DNA of 64,000 bases from Leisingera sp. ANG-M1 (GTDB lineage Bacteria > Pseudomonadota > Alphaproteobacteria > Rhodobacterales > Rhodobacteraceae). The stretch's first letter is position 1. Every line of letters starts with the position of its first letter. The position numbers were made by a program, and so were the translations under genes. The stretch lies in contig NZ_JWLC01000011.1 of assembly GCF_000813745.1 (NCBI RefSeq), positions 87,418-151,417 on the forward strand, written 5' to 3'. The notes below the pieces were generated by a model that worked only from the letters and a program-made list of their open reading frames with translations, did not search any database and was not told the DNA's origin. Below, piece by piece: positions 45,831 to 55,588 of the stretch.

Positions 45831-46016
45831 AGTCCGGTCGCTGCGGTTATCGCATATTGGGGCTCATGGAAACAACCGCACCGGTCCCGGAAGGAGCAGC
45901 AGCAAGCCCGGCGCGGCGATCATAACGGGTGCGGCGGCAGACCGCGTCCCTGCCCCTCGCCTACGGGCGGCACCGGATACGGGCCGCCCGCAAACCCGTG
46001 CCTGACGGAGACTGAA

Positions 46017-47252
46017 ATGAGTGCGCGAACAGAATACACCGGCCCTGCCCTTTTCTCATTCGGATTCCGGCCGTTTTTCCTGGCAGCCTGCCTGTTTGCC
46101 GTGCTGGCTGTGCCGCTGTGGCTTCTGATCTGGCAGGGCGAGCTGACGCTTGGCGGCCCGTTCCTGCCCTCGGACTGGCATATTCACGAGATGGTTTTCG
46201 GCTATGGTGCCGCGGTGGTCGCCGGGTTCCTGTTCACCGCAGTGCCCAACTGGACCGGCCGGATGCCGGTTCGCGGCCGGCCGTTGGCGCTGCTGTTTGG
46301 CCTGTGGATCCTGGGCCGGGCGGCGGCGGCGGGATGGCTGGGGCTGCCCGCGCTTGGCGTCATGGCCGCGGATTGCGCTTTTCTGGCTGCCGTCATTGCC
46401 TTGATCGCGCGGGAGATCATTGCCGGTGAAAACTGGCGCAACCTGAAAGTGCTGGTGCCGGTTACCCTGCTGGGGCTGGCCAACGGGCTGTTTCATTTCG
46501 AGGCGATTACCGCTGGGTCGGCGGATGTCTCGCGCCGCCTTGGCATTGCGGTGCTGATTTTTCTGATCATGCTGATCGGCGGGCGGATCGTGCCCAGTTT
46601 CACCCGCAACTGGCTGGCCAGGAAAGGCGGTGCGGCGATGCCGGTGCCCTTTGGCAGGTTCGATGCAGTGTGCCTGGCCGGCGGCTTGGCAGCGCTGTCG
46701 GCTTGGGTGCTGGCACCCTGGTCGGAAATCAGCGGTGCTCTCCTGCTGGCGGCCGGGCTGCTGCATGTTATGCGGCTGGCGCGCTGGCGCGGGCTTGCCT
46801 GCCTGGCAGACCCGCTCCTGTTCATGCTGCATGCCGCATATGCGATGGTGCCAGCGGGGCTGGCCGCAGCTGCCGCGGTACCCTTTGGACTGCTGGAGCC
46901 TGCCGCGGCGGCCCACCTTCTGGGCATCGGTGCCATTGGCGGCATGACCCTTGCGGTGATGATGCGCGCCGCCATGGGCCACAGCGGCCGGCCGCTGATA
47001 GCCGGCAGAGCGCTGACGGCAGCCTTTGCACTGGTTCTGGGCGCTGCAGTATTGCGCATGGCCGGGGCCGGAGCGGCACTTGCGGGCTGGGACGGCATCA
47101 CCCTGTCAGCGGCCTTGTGGACCGCGGGATTTGCCCTTGCAGCGGCAAAGCTCGGCCCTTGGCTGGCCGCGCCGCGCCTTGGCCCCAAGAAGGTATCCGG
47201 GCGGCCCGAAACCAAGAACGGACCAGCCGCACAGGAAGCTCCGCCCGCGTAG
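46017..47252 (+). CDS. nnrS: NnrS family heme-copper membrane protein
   Basis: 411 aa with about twelve hydrophobic segments. The N-terminal LFSFGFRPFFLAACLFAVLA and SDWHIHEMVFGYGAAVVAGF are the family hallmark, with histidines that bind heme and copper; VAGFLFTAVPNWTGR follows. NnrS belongs to NnrR regulons and protects against NO-derived stress (dinitrosyl-iron formation in other bacteria). The start at 46017 has ACGGAG upstream; the open frame before it is not homologous. Divergent from nnrR. Confidence 0.92.
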   Translation: MSARTEYTGPALFSFGFRPFFLAACLFAVLAVPLWLLIWQGELTLGGPFLPSDWHIHEMVFGYGAAVVAGFLFTAVPNWTGRMPVRGRPLALLFGLWILGRAAAAGWLGLPALGVMAADCAFLAAVIALIAREIIAGENWRNLKVLVPVTLLGLANGLFHFEAITAGSADVSRRLGIAVLIFLIMLIGGRIVPSFTRNWLARKGGAAMPVPFGRFDAVCLAGGLAALSAWVLAPWSEISGALLLAAGLLHVMRLARWRGLACLADPLLFMLHAAYAMVPAGLAAAAAVPFGLLEPAAAAHLLGIGAIGGMTLAVMMRAAMGHSGRPLIAGRALTAAFALVLGAAVLRMAGAGAALAGWDGITLSAALWTAGFALAAAKLGPWLAAPRLGPKKVSGRPETKNGPAAQEAPPA

Positions 47253-47326
47253 TCGAAATCTTAACGGCCTTCTCAGAGAATGCCATTCCAGGTAACTAGA
47301 GACTGGATGGTAAAAGGAGGTCCTGG

Positions 47327-48328
47327 ATGCAGTGGAGAGCTGCTGCTGCCGCATTTGCGGCACTGCTGCTGTGGGCCGTCCAGAGCCTGGCGGAAACCGC
47401 CGGGCTTGACTCGTTCCGCCGCCCGGCAACCATCCCTTTCCCGGCCTCGGCCCCCTACAACCGCGAGATTGCGACGCTGGGCAAAATGCTGTTCTTCGAC
47501 CCCCGCCTGTCGGGTGGCCAGAACATCAGCTGTTCCAGCTGCCACAACCCTTCTTTCGGCTGGGAGACCCCGGTCCCCAAGGCGATCGGCGCCGGCAATG
47601 CGCCTGTGCGCCGCCATGCGCCGACGATCATCAACGCGGCCTGGATCACGCCGCTTTTCTGGGACGGGCGCGCCGCCAGCCTGGAGGAGCAGGCAATCGG
47701 TCCGATCACCGCTCCGGACGAGATGAATGCTACCTTTGACGGCATTGTGGCGCGGCTGTCGGCCGTCAGCGAATACAAAACCTGGTTCGAGCGGCTGTTC
47801 CCCGATCGCGGCATCAGCAAGGAAACCATCCTGACCGCGCTGGCCACATACCAGCGCACAATCGTCAGCGGCGTGGCGGCCTTTGACCGCTGGGTCGCGG
47901 GTGATGCCGACGCCGTGCCGGAAGCCGCCAAGCGCGGGTTTGCGCTGTTTACCGGGCGGGCAGCCTGTGCGGCCTGCCACTCCGGATGGATGTTCACAGA
48001 CAATGAGCTGCACGACATCGGGCTTCTGACAAGCGATCTGGGACGCGGCGGTGTGGCGCCGCAGGACCCGGCGCAAAACTTCCGCTTCAAAACGCCGGGG
48101 CTGCGCAATATCGCCTTGCGGGCGCCGTACATGCACGATGGATCCCAGCAGTCGCTTCGCGCGGTCATCCGCCACTACGCTCAGGGCGGCGTAGAAGGCG
48201 CCGCGCGGCAGGCGGATATCGAAGGGTTCTCTGTCACCGAGGCCGAAATATCGGATCTGATTGCCTTTCTCGATACGCTGACGGACAATGAATCCAATGT
48301 GCCCACTCCTATTCTTCCGGCCAACTGA
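47327..48328 (+). CDS. Diheme cytochrome c peroxidase / MauG-family protein
   Basis: 333 aa. A signal peptide (about 1-22) is followed by the family layout: KMLFFDPRLSGGQ, heme site CSSCH at residues 69-73 (low-potential heme), SFGWETPVPKAIG, NRRHAPT-type region, and the second heme site CAACH at 214-218. The C-terminal FKTPGLRNIALRAPYMHDGS is the diagnostic CcpA/MauG stretch with an axial Met. It works in the periplasm as peroxidase or as a protein-modifying diheme enzyme. AAGGAGG at 47313-47320 gives a strong start. It follows nnrS by 74 bases, perhaps in the same NO/peroxide stress group. Confidence 0.88.
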   Translation: MQWRAAAAAFAALLLWAVQSLAETAGLDSFRRPATIPFPASAPYNREIATLGKMLFFDPRLSGGQNISCSSCHNPSFGWETPVPKAIGAGNAPVRRHAPTIINAAWITPLFWDGRAASLEEQAIGPITAPDEMNATFDGIVARLSAVSEYKTWFERLFPDRGISKETILTALATYQRTIVSGVAAFDRWVAGDADAVPEAAKRGFALFTGRAACAACHSGWMFTDNELHDIGLLTSDLGRGGVAPQDPAQNFRFKTPGLRNIALRAPYMHDGSQQSLRAVIRHYAQGGVEGAARQADIEGFSVTEAEISDLIAFLDTLTDNESNVPTPILPAN

Positions 48329-48353
48329 TGCGTGTGTGTGAAAGCTTCCCCTC

Positions 48354-50741
48354 ATGAACATCAAACGCTCCATCGTCCTGCCGGTTCTGGTCATCGCGGT
48401 TGCTGCGCTGTTTGCAACGCTTCTGGTGGGCAGCATGGCAATGTACGCCTCCAGCCGGAAAGATGCGGTGCTGGAAGCCTCGCTGGAGGTCACCCGCCGC
48501 ACCAGCAGCGTCGCCACCGGCATCACCGCCGCGGAAACCTATGCCCAGGACGTGATCGCCATGACCCGGCTGATCCCGCAGGAGGAGGTCGCCAGCCAGT
48601 TTCAAGCCTATCTGCGCGACATTAACCGCGACCTGGGTGCCCTGCTCGCGCTGCCGCTGCCGGAACCGTTGCGGGCCGAGGCCGAGGCGTTGAACGATGC
48701 GCTGGCGGAATGGTGCGCGATGGCCGTTGTGTTGCTGGGCATTAAGCCGGCGCAGGACATCCCCACTCTCAGCGCACTGATCATGAGCAGCGAGGCGGTC
48801 ACCAAACAGGCCTCCATGGTGAGCTCTTTGGCTGCCGTGTATGCCGGACAGGCTGTCGAGGCTGCAAACCAGACATTGTCCCGGATTTTTGTGCTGGGGC
48901 TCAGCGGCACTGCGCTGATCATGGCGGCCGCACTGATCTTTGCCATGCGCAAGGCGCATGGGATTTCGGCCGCAATGCAGTCCGCCGCTTCCAAGCTGCG
49001 GCGGCTGGCCAGCCAGGAGCAGGATGGCGCGGCCCAGGACGGCAGCGAGATTGCCGCGGTGTTTGCCGCGCTTGACACGCTGGAGGCAAGCCTCAAGGAG
49101 AAGAAGCGCATCGCAGAGCGGCTGCAGCAGGAAAAAACAAGGGCTGAGGCTGCCACCGAAACCAAGTCCCGCTTCCTGGCCACCATGAGCCATGAAATCC
49201 GCACGCCGATCAACGGGGTGCTTGGGATGGCAGAGGTGCTGAGCGAAAGCGGCCTCACGGCGGAGCAGCAAGCCTGCACCGGCACCATCCTGGCCTCTTC
49301 CGAGGCGCTGCTGCGGATCGTCAACGACATTCTCGACTTCTCCAAGCTGGAGGCCGGCAAGGCGCAGATGCTGGAGCAGCCCTTTAACCTGCGCGACGTG
49401 ATCTATGACGTCGCGACGCTGATGTCGCCCAGCGCCACCGCCAAAGGGGTGGAGATCTGCATCGACATCCCCGAAGGAACTCCGGCTGTTTACACCGGCG
49501 ATAGCGGCCGGGTGCGGCAGGTTCTGATGAATCTGGTTGGCAACGCAGTCAAATTCACCCTGCAGGGCCATGTCAGCATCACGCTGAATTACGATGCCAG
49601 TCACAAGATCCCGTTGTGCATCGATGTGCGCGACACCGGCGTCGGCATCCCCGAGGACAGCATCGGCCAGATTTTCCACGCTTTCGAACAGGTTGAAAGC
49701 AGCACCGCCCGGCGGTTCGAGGGCACCGGGCTGGGGCTTGCCATTTCGTCCAGGCTGGCCGAAGCCATGGGCGGGCGGATCGATGCGGTGTCCGAACCCG
49801 GAAAGGGCTCTTGCTTCACAATCTGCCTGACACTGCCGGTGGCCGCCCCTGCGCCGCCCGCGACCCGGCCGCTGGCCGGAAAACGGGTGGCCGTGATGGC
49901 CGATCTGGCCTTTTCCCGTGCCGTCCGGCAGCGCCAGCTGGCATACTGGGGCGCGGATACCGCGTACGTGTCTACCCCGGCGCAGCTGCTGGAACAACTG
50001 GAGGCAATGGCCGCCGTCGGCGGTCAGCCCGATCTGGTTCTGATCGAGGACAGCCTGCCACCGCAGCAGGCCAGCGACCTGTGCCGCTGCATTCACAGCC
50101 TGACCAGTTGCCGGAGGCTGCCGATCGTGTTCTGTGCCGGCAGCCAGGTGATCACGCGCTACCAGGGGCTCAAGGACTGCGAAACGGTGCATGTTCTGAT
50201 GAAGCCCGCCCGCAACAAGGTTCTGCTGCGCACGCTGCAGGAGGCTCTGAACGCCAGCGCAGAACCCCAGACCGCTGCTCCTGCGGCAGCGCTGCCTGGC
50301 GCGGAACAGGCAGAGCCAGAATTGAGCCATGTGCGCCTGCTGGTGGCCGAGGACAACCGCACCAATCAGCTTGTCCTGAAGAAAATGCTGGCTCCATCGG
50401 GCATCCAGATCACTTTTTGCAGCAATGGTCAGGAAGCAGTCGAGGCCTTTTCTGCCCAGCCGTTCGACCTGGTGCTGATGGATATGTCGATGCCGGTGAT
50501 GGACGGGCTGGAAGCCACGCGGCAGCTGCGCATCCGGGAGCAGGAAACCGGCTGCCCCCCCTGCCCGATCCTGGCGCTGACCGCCAATGTGCTAAGCACT
50601 GATGAGGCCGCCTGCCGCGCTGCGGGCATGGTCGGTTTCCTGTCCAAACCAGTGCGCAAGCAGCAGTTGCTGGAACAGATCGCGAAATGGACCGGCAGCG
50701 TACCTGCACCAAGCACCGGCGCGCAGGCGCGCCAGGCCTGA
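48354..50741 (+). CDS. Hybrid sensor histidine kinase with degenerate and intact receiver domains
   Basis: 795 aa. Two N-terminal membrane helices (about 7-29 and 180-200) frame a periplasmic sensor. Then a coiled linker, the HisKA H-box in FLATMSHEIRTPINGVLG near 280 (His phosphorylated), N-box NLVGNAVKFT near 390, and G boxes DTGVGIPED and FEGTGLGLAI. A first receiver-like region (about 505-625) has VLIEDSLPPQ where the phospho-acceptor Asp would be, so the Asp seems displaced and the domain may be inactive. The second receiver (about 660-780) is intact: EDNRTNQLV, DLVLMDMSMPVMDG and a Lys in FLSKPVR. Its output partner is not in the window; the RTX heme-peroxidase gene follows. Confidence 0.87.
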   Translation: MNIKRSIVLPVLVIAVAALFATLLVGSMAMYASSRKDAVLEASLEVTRRTSSVATGITAAETYAQDVIAMTRLIPQEEVASQFQAYLRDINRDLGALLALPLPEPLRAEAEALNDALAEWCAMAVVLLGIKPAQDIPTLSALIMSSEAVTKQASMVSSLAAVYAGQAVEAANQTLSRIFVLGLSGTALIMAAALIFAMRKAHGISAAMQSAASKLRRLASQEQDGAAQDGSEIAAVFAALDTLEASLKEKKRIAERLQQEKTRAEAATETKSRFLATMSHEIRTPINGVLGMAEVLSESGLTAEQQACTGTILASSEALLRIVNDILDFSKLEAGKAQMLEQPFNLRDVIYDVATLMSPSATAKGVEICIDIPEGTPAVYTGDSGRVRQVLMNLVGNAVKFTLQGHVSITLNYDASHKIPLCIDVRDTGVGIPEDSIGQIFHAFEQVESSTARRFEGTGLGLAISSRLAEAMGGRIDAVSEPGKGSCFTICLTLPVAAPAPPATRPLAGKRVAVMADLAFSRAVRQRQLAYWGADTAYVSTPAQLLEQLEAMAAVGGQPDLVLIEDSLPPQQASDLCRCIHSLTSCRRLPIVFCAGSQVITRYQGLKDCETVHVLMKPARNKVLLRTLQEALNASAEPQTAAPAAALPGAEQAEPELSHVRLLVAEDNRTNQLVLKKMLAPSGIQITFCSNGQEAVEAFSAQPFDLVLMDMSMPVMDGLEATRQLRIREQETGCPPCPILALTANVLSTDEAACRAAGMVGFLSKPVRKQQLLEQIAKWTGSVPAPSTGAQARQA

Positions 50742-50974
50742 TCAGTCGCAGGCGGGCGGCTCTGAGGCGGCGGCCAGTCGGCCGCAAAGCCGCATTTTCT
50801 CACGAAACAACACAATCCGACACAAAAACGTGATATACTGGCAGCATGCCTGAGTCCCGGCAGGATTGCATTTTCGGGAAGCTGCAGGCGTTTGCCGGGC
50901 ACGCCCGCAGAAGGGACCTGCAGACCGTGCACGTTGGCATTTTCGGTGAAAGTAATGAGTGATTGGGGGATCAC

Positions 50975-53062
50975 ATGTCCAATTTGCAGATCGGGGCCGC
51001 GCGCCCCGCCGATGGCTATTCCACAAACCCTGAAAATCCTGACTGGGGCGCAACCGGCACCGGGCTGCTGAACCTGGCGCCAAGCGATCTGGGGCCCGGC
51101 GGCGGAATGTCAGGTGACGACCGCCCCGGCACGCGCGAAATTTCCAACGCCCTGTCTGTTCAGGACGGAAAAACCCACAACGCGGAATGCGCTTCGGATT
51201 TCCTGTGGATCTGGGGCCAGTTCCTGGACCACGATCTGTCGCTGACCAGCGCCGGGGAATACACCAGCGCGGACATTCCGGTCCCGGAAGGCGATCCCTA
51301 TTTCGACCCCTATGGCACCGGTGAAGAAGTCATCCCCTTTACTCGGGTCGATCAGCAGGACGGCAAATACATCAACGAGATCACCGCCTTTATCGACGCT
51401 TCGATGATTTACGGCTCGGATGCGAAGACCTTGGAAGACTTGCGTGCCGAGGGCGGCAAGCTGCAATTGACTGAAGACGGCTATCTGTACCGCTATGGCA
51501 AAGAACTGCTGACCGGCGATGTGCGGGCTGCGGAGAATGTCGCGCTCACCTCGATGCACACGATTTTCACCCGCGAGCACAACCGGCTGGTGGATGAACT
51601 GGCAGAACGGGATCCCTCGCTCACGGATGACCAGCTGTTTGAAGCCGCCCGCGCCCGGGTCGAGGCGCTCGTGCAGGCGGTGACGTACAAAGAGTTTCTG
51701 CCGTATTTGATCTGCGAAGACGCGCTGGAGGCATACCAGGGCTATGACGCGCAAGTGAACCCGGGGATCGCTATCGAGTTTTCGACGGTGGTCTTCCGGC
51801 TGGGCCACACACTACTGTCGGCAAATCTGCAGCTGGTTGCCGAAGACGGGACCAGTTACGATCCGCTGGCACTGCGGGATGCCTTTTTCAAACCCGAACT
51901 GCTTGAGAAGCCAGGGCTGATGGAGGACGTCATCCGCGGCGCTGCCAGCCAAACCGCCGAGGCGATCGACACCAAGGTTGTTGAAGATGTGCGCTCCTTC
52001 CTGTTCGGTCCGCCAGGGGCCGGCGGGTTCGATCTGGCGGCGATCAACATTCAGCGCGGCCGCGATCTGGGCGTTGCCAGCTATAACGATCTGCGCGAAG
52101 CGCTGGGGCTGGAGCGGGCTGAAACCTTTGCCGACATCACCTCCGACACCGGGCTGGCGGACAAGCTGGCAGAGGTTTACGGCGAGACCGATTTGGTCGA
52201 CGCTTGGATCGGCGGCCTGGCCGAAGACGCCTATGGCCACGGGATGCTGGGGGAAACCTTCACCACCGTGATGGTGGACCAGTTCACCCGCTTGCGCGAT
52301 GGCGATCCGTTCTGGAGCGAAGCACGGGAGGGCCTGCCTGCCGAGGACCTGCAAGAGCTCTGGGACACGAAACTATCCGAGATCATCAAGAGAAACACCG
52401 ATATCAATCTGCTTCAGAAGGATGTGTTTGCCGGAATGGACCGGATCATCGGCACTACTGCAGACGATGTTCTTACAGGCGGTGCGATGCGTGATTTCCT
52501 GCATGGGCGTGCAGGCGACGACGTGCTGAAGGGCCGCGCGGCCTGCGACGACCTGCAAGGCGGTGATGGCAACGATACCCTGGAAGGAAACCGCGGCAGC
52601 GATTGCCTCTACGGCGGTGCCGGCAATGACTACCTGAATGGCGGCATGGAGGACGACTTTATTTTTGGTGGCGCCAACCGGGACCATCTGACCGGCCGGC
52701 ACGGCAATGATGAGCTTTATGGCGGCATGGGCCAGGACTACCTCAGCGGCAACAGCGGCAATGACACTTTGGACGGCGGAGCGAACTACGACACCCTTAC
52801 GGGCGGCACCGGAGATGACGTGCTGACCGGCGGCGCAGGAAGCGATTGCTTCAAGTTCAAGTCCCGCCACCAAGGGGACGATACGATCACAGATTTCGAA
52901 CTTGGCGCGGATTGGATCAAGGTGACAGGCCCAATGCGCCACTCCCTTCAATTCGAAGACTTGGAAGGCGGTCTCAGGATCTCCGACGGCGATGACTGGT
53001 CAGTATTGCTGGAGAACATCAGTTTGGAAGATTGGGAGCTTTCCGGCGATCAGGTGCTCTGA
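50975..53062 (+). CDS. Animal-type heme peroxidase with C-terminal RTX repeats
   Basis: 695 aa. Peroxidase domain about 15-490: distal His86 in WGQFLDHDLSL, the region with FTREHNRL, proximal His278 in FRLGHTLLS, and INIQRGRDLGVASYNDLRE near 350, all hallmarks of the peroxidase-cyclooxygenase superfamily. Then about ten RTX nonapeptides (about 495-625, GGxGND-type) and a final acidic beta tail (DTITDFELGADWIK), a type I secretion signal pattern. There is no Sec signal peptide, in keeping with that route. Extracellular halide or phenol oxidation is the family chemistry. The start ATG (50975) has GGGGGA just upstream. Confidence 0.9.
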   Translation: MSNLQIGAARPADGYSTNPENPDWGATGTGLLNLAPSDLGPGGGMSGDDRPGTREISNALSVQDGKTHNAECASDFLWIWGQFLDHDLSLTSAGEYTSADIPVPEGDPYFDPYGTGEEVIPFTRVDQQDGKYINEITAFIDASMIYGSDAKTLEDLRAEGGKLQLTEDGYLYRYGKELLTGDVRAAENVALTSMHTIFTREHNRLVDELAERDPSLTDDQLFEAARARVEALVQAVTYKEFLPYLICEDALEAYQGYDAQVNPGIAIEFSTVVFRLGHTLLSANLQLVAEDGTSYDPLALRDAFFKPELLEKPGLMEDVIRGAASQTAEAIDTKVVEDVRSFLFGPPGAGGFDLAAINIQRGRDLGVASYNDLREALGLERAETFADITSDTGLADKLAEVYGETDLVDAWIGGLAEDAYGHGMLGETFTTVMVDQFTRLRDGDPFWSEAREGLPAEDLQELWDTKLSEIIKRNTDINLLQKDVFAGMDRIIGTTADDVLTGGAMRDFLHGRAGDDVLKGRAACDDLQGGDGNDTLEGNRGSDCLYGGAGNDYLNGGMEDDFIFGGANRDHLTGRHGNDELYGGMGQDYLSGNSGNDTLDGGANYDTLTGGTGDDVLTGGAGSDCFKFKSRHQGDDTITDFELGADWIKVTGPMRHSLQFEDLEGGLRISDGDDWSVLLENISLEDWELSGDQVL

Positions 53063-53293
53063 CCGCATGCCCGGCAGGTGGCCGGGCTGCCGTCCCTCGC
53101 ACCATTGGCCACACGCAGGCGCCGATCGGAAACTTCGCCGCCTCTGCCTGGACCGGATGTCGTAACTCCTCCTTCCGTTGACGCAATCCGGGAGCGGCTG
53201 CTGCGCGGACGCACCCTAGAATGCCCGATCAGATTTCCGTGAGGCAGCAGGGCCGGGACGGAAGGCGACAGGCATCGGGGAGGACGCGCCGCC
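53063..53293. other. Non-coding gap before the CoA-transferase
   Basis: 230 bases, no gene seen. A GGGGAGGA site near 53277 serves the CoA-transferase start. Confidence 0.4.
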
Positions 53294-55225
53294 ATGAAAG
53301 ACAAAACCACCACCACAGAGCAGGCGATGGCCCTGATCCGCGACGGGGATGTCGTAACAACCACCGGCTTTGTGCAGAGCTGCATTCCGGAGCTGCTGCA
53401 TGCAGCGCTGGAAAAACGGTTCCTGGAGGAAGGCTCCCCGCGCGATCTGACCCTGATCATGTGCGCAGGCGCAGGCGACAGCAAAGGCCTGGGCACCGGG
53501 CGGCTGCATCACGACGGGCTGCTGCGCCGGGTGATCGCTGGCAACTTCGGCCGCATGCCCAAGGTGGCGCAGGCGGCGCAGGAGGAAAAAATCTGCGGCT
53601 ACAACCTGCCCCAGGGCGTGATTTCGCAGCTTTACCGCGCCTGTGCCGCGGGCCAGCCTGGCCTGTTCTCCAAGGTCGGCCTGCACACCTATGTCGACCC
53701 GCGCCACGGCGGCGGCAAGGTCAACAAGAAAACGCAGGAGGACATCGTCCGCTTCCACGAGGTCGAGGGCGAGGAATGGCTGTTCTACAAGGCCACCAAG
53801 ATCGACGTCGCCCTGATCCGCGGCACCAGCGCCGATCGCTCGGGCAACATCAGCATGGAGCGCGAGGCGCTGACGCTGGACTGCCTGGCCCAGGCGATGG
53901 CCGCGCACAACAATGGCGGCATCGTGATCGCCCAGGTAGAACGCATCGTCGAAGACGGCTCGATCAAGCCCAAGGATGTGAAAATCCCCGGCCTGCTGGT
54001 GGACTGTGTCTGTGTCGCCGACGATCCGGAGATGCACCGGATGAACTACGGCGTGCAGCACAACCCAGCGCTCTCGGGCGAAATCCGGGTGCCGGTCGAA
54101 GGCATCGCCAAGATGCCGCTGGACCAGCGCAAGATCATTGCCCGCCGCGCCGCTTTTGAGCTGCCGCCCAACGGCGCCGTGAATCTTGGCGTCGGTGCAC
54201 CGGACGGCGTTGCAGCCGTGGCCAACGAAGAGAAGGCCACCCCCTATATCACCCTCACTACCGAGGCCGGCGCGGTGGGCGGCGTTCTGGCGGGCGGCTC
54301 CAGCTTCGGCTCGTCGGCCAATGCCGACGCGGTGATCGACCAGAACCAGATGTTCGACTTCTACGACGGCGGCGGCCTCGACCTCACCTGTCTTGGTATG
54401 GCCGAGTGCGATGCTGAAGGCAGTGTCAACGCCTCCCGCTTCGGCGGCCGTTTGAACGGCTGCGGCGGCTTCATCAACATTTCGCAAAACTCCCGTGCTG
54501 TGGTCTTTGCCGGCACCTTCACCGCGGGCGGGCTGAAGGTTGCTGTCGAAGACGGCCAGCTGCGCATTGTGCAAGAGGGCCGCAACAAGAAATTCGTGCG
54601 CCTGATCGAACAGATCACTTTTTCCGGGCCCTATGCCTCAAAACGCTCGCAGCCGGTGCTTTACGTGACCGAGCGCTGCGTGCTGCAGCTGACCCCCAAA
54701 GGTTTGGAGCTGATCGAGATTGCCCCGGGTATCGACCTGCAGCGTGATATTCTCGACCAGATGGAGTTCAAGCCGATCATCGAAAACGTCACCCAGATGG
54801 ACCCGCGCATCTTCCGCGACGAGCCAATGGGGCTGCTCGATGACCTGCTGAACCTGAACCTGTCGGAACGCGTCACCTATGACGCCGCCCGCCATACCAT
54901 GTTCCTCAACCTGGAAGGCTGGAGCGTCAAGAAGAAGCGCGACATCGAGGATCTGACCCGGGTGCTGAAGGAGGCCTTTGCCAAGAGCGGCACAGGCGTG
55001 AACACGGTGGTGAACCAGAACGGCTTCCGCATTGCCGAGGATCTGCAGGACGACTACGCGGCCACCGCCGGGCAGCTTCTGGAGGCCAGCAGCGAGTCGA
55101 TCGCGCATTACACCACCAGTGCCTTCATGCGCCTGAAGATGCAGGGAGAGCTGTCCAGCCGCAGCGTCCAGCCTCATATCTTCGAAAGCGGCGAGGAAGC
55201 GCATCAGGCCATCTGGGGCTCCTGA
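53294..55225 (+). CDS. Fused alpha-beta acyl-CoA:acetate/3-ketoacid CoA-transferase (YdiF/Pct type)
   Basis: 643 aa. Family I CoA-transferase with both halves in one chain: alpha part about 1-260 (DVVTTTGFVQSCIPELL, GNFGRMPKV), beta part about 285-530 with the catalytic Glu in TLTTEAGAVGGVLAGG near 320 and GLDLTCLGMAECDAEGSVNA. Known relatives move CoA between short acyl-CoAs, acetate or propionate. A region of about 110 residues follows the usual end (after DLLNLNLSERVTYDAAR) and is discussed in the findings. No partner genes are adjacent; position downstream of the peroxidase is probably coincidental. Confidence 0.87.
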   Translation: MKDKTTTTEQAMALIRDGDVVTTTGFVQSCIPELLHAALEKRFLEEGSPRDLTLIMCAGAGDSKGLGTGRLHHDGLLRRVIAGNFGRMPKVAQAAQEEKICGYNLPQGVISQLYRACAAGQPGLFSKVGLHTYVDPRHGGGKVNKKTQEDIVRFHEVEGEEWLFYKATKIDVALIRGTSADRSGNISMEREALTLDCLAQAMAAHNNGGIVIAQVERIVEDGSIKPKDVKIPGLLVDCVCVADDPEMHRMNYGVQHNPALSGEIRVPVEGIAKMPLDQRKIIARRAAFELPPNGAVNLGVGAPDGVAAVANEEKATPYITLTTEAGAVGGVLAGGSSFGSSANADAVIDQNQMFDFYDGGGLDLTCLGMAECDAEGSVNASRFGGRLNGCGGFINISQNSRAVVFAGTFTAGGLKVAVEDGQLRIVQEGRNKKFVRLIEQITFSGPYASKRSQPVLYVTERCVLQLTPKGLELIEIAPGIDLQRDILDQMEFKPIIENVTQMDPRIFRDEPMGLLDDLLNLNLSERVTYDAARHTMFLNLEGWSVKKKRDIEDLTRVLKEAFAKSGTGVNTVVNQNGFRIAEDLQDDYAATAGQLLEASSESIAHYTTSAFMRLKMQGELSSRSVQPHIFESGEEAHQAIWGS

Positions 55226-55269
55226 TCCGGCAGTCCCCGGCCCTGGCTTCCAGGGAGCAGATTGTGCAA

Positions 55270-55301
55270 GCGGCGCAGCCAGTTCAAACCGGCTGCGCCG
55301 C
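55270..55301 (+). terminator. Hairpin after the CoA-transferase gene
   Basis: GCGGCGCAGCC (55270-55280) and GGCTGCGCCGC (55291-55301) form a perfect 11-bp stem with a 10-base loop, 45 bases after the stop codon. There is no T run behind it, so it may be a Rho-assisted or processing hairpin rather than an intrinsic terminator. Confidence 0.45.
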
Positions 55302-55513
55302 AAGTGACTCCCTCTTTGAGATGACACCGGCTCTCGCTTGGTCTCCCATCTAACCCTATAGAATTTCGGCCATTTCCCAGCCGACAACATGCCATCCGCC
55401 GAGGCGCTTCCCTGCCTTTGCCGCTTTTTTTCTGGATGGCCAAAAAAGTTCTTCTTTTTTGCAGAAACCCTCTTGCACCCCCCCGCAACAAACTTTAGAC
55501 AGCGCCTCACCGA

Positions 55514-55588
55514 TGGGGTGTAGCCAAGTGGTAAGGCAGCGGTTTTTGGTACCGTGTACCGTAGGTTCGAATCCTACCACCCCAGCCA
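55514..55588 (+). tRNA. trnQ: tRNA-Gln (anticodon TTG)
   Basis: Folds into a cloverleaf: acceptor TGGGGTG pairs with CACCCCA, D stem GCC/GGC, anticodon stem GCGGT/ACCGT with loop TTTTGGT giving anticodon TTG at 55546-55548, T stem GTAGG/CCTAC with TTCGAAT, and an encoded CCA at 55586-55588. Reads CAA (and CAG by wobble). Its 3' end is the integration site of the downstream island; the 20 bases 55573-55592 recur, inverted, at 58254-58273. Confidence 0.95.

Noticed and set aside
48309-50330. 673-codon minus-strand frame opposite the hybrid kinase
   Set aside because: Antisense to a kinase with all catalytic boxes; no motif in the shadow.
53216-54574. 452-codon minus-strand frame opposite the CoA-transferase
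   Set aside because: Shadow of a gene with the catalytic Glu motif; no supporting signal.
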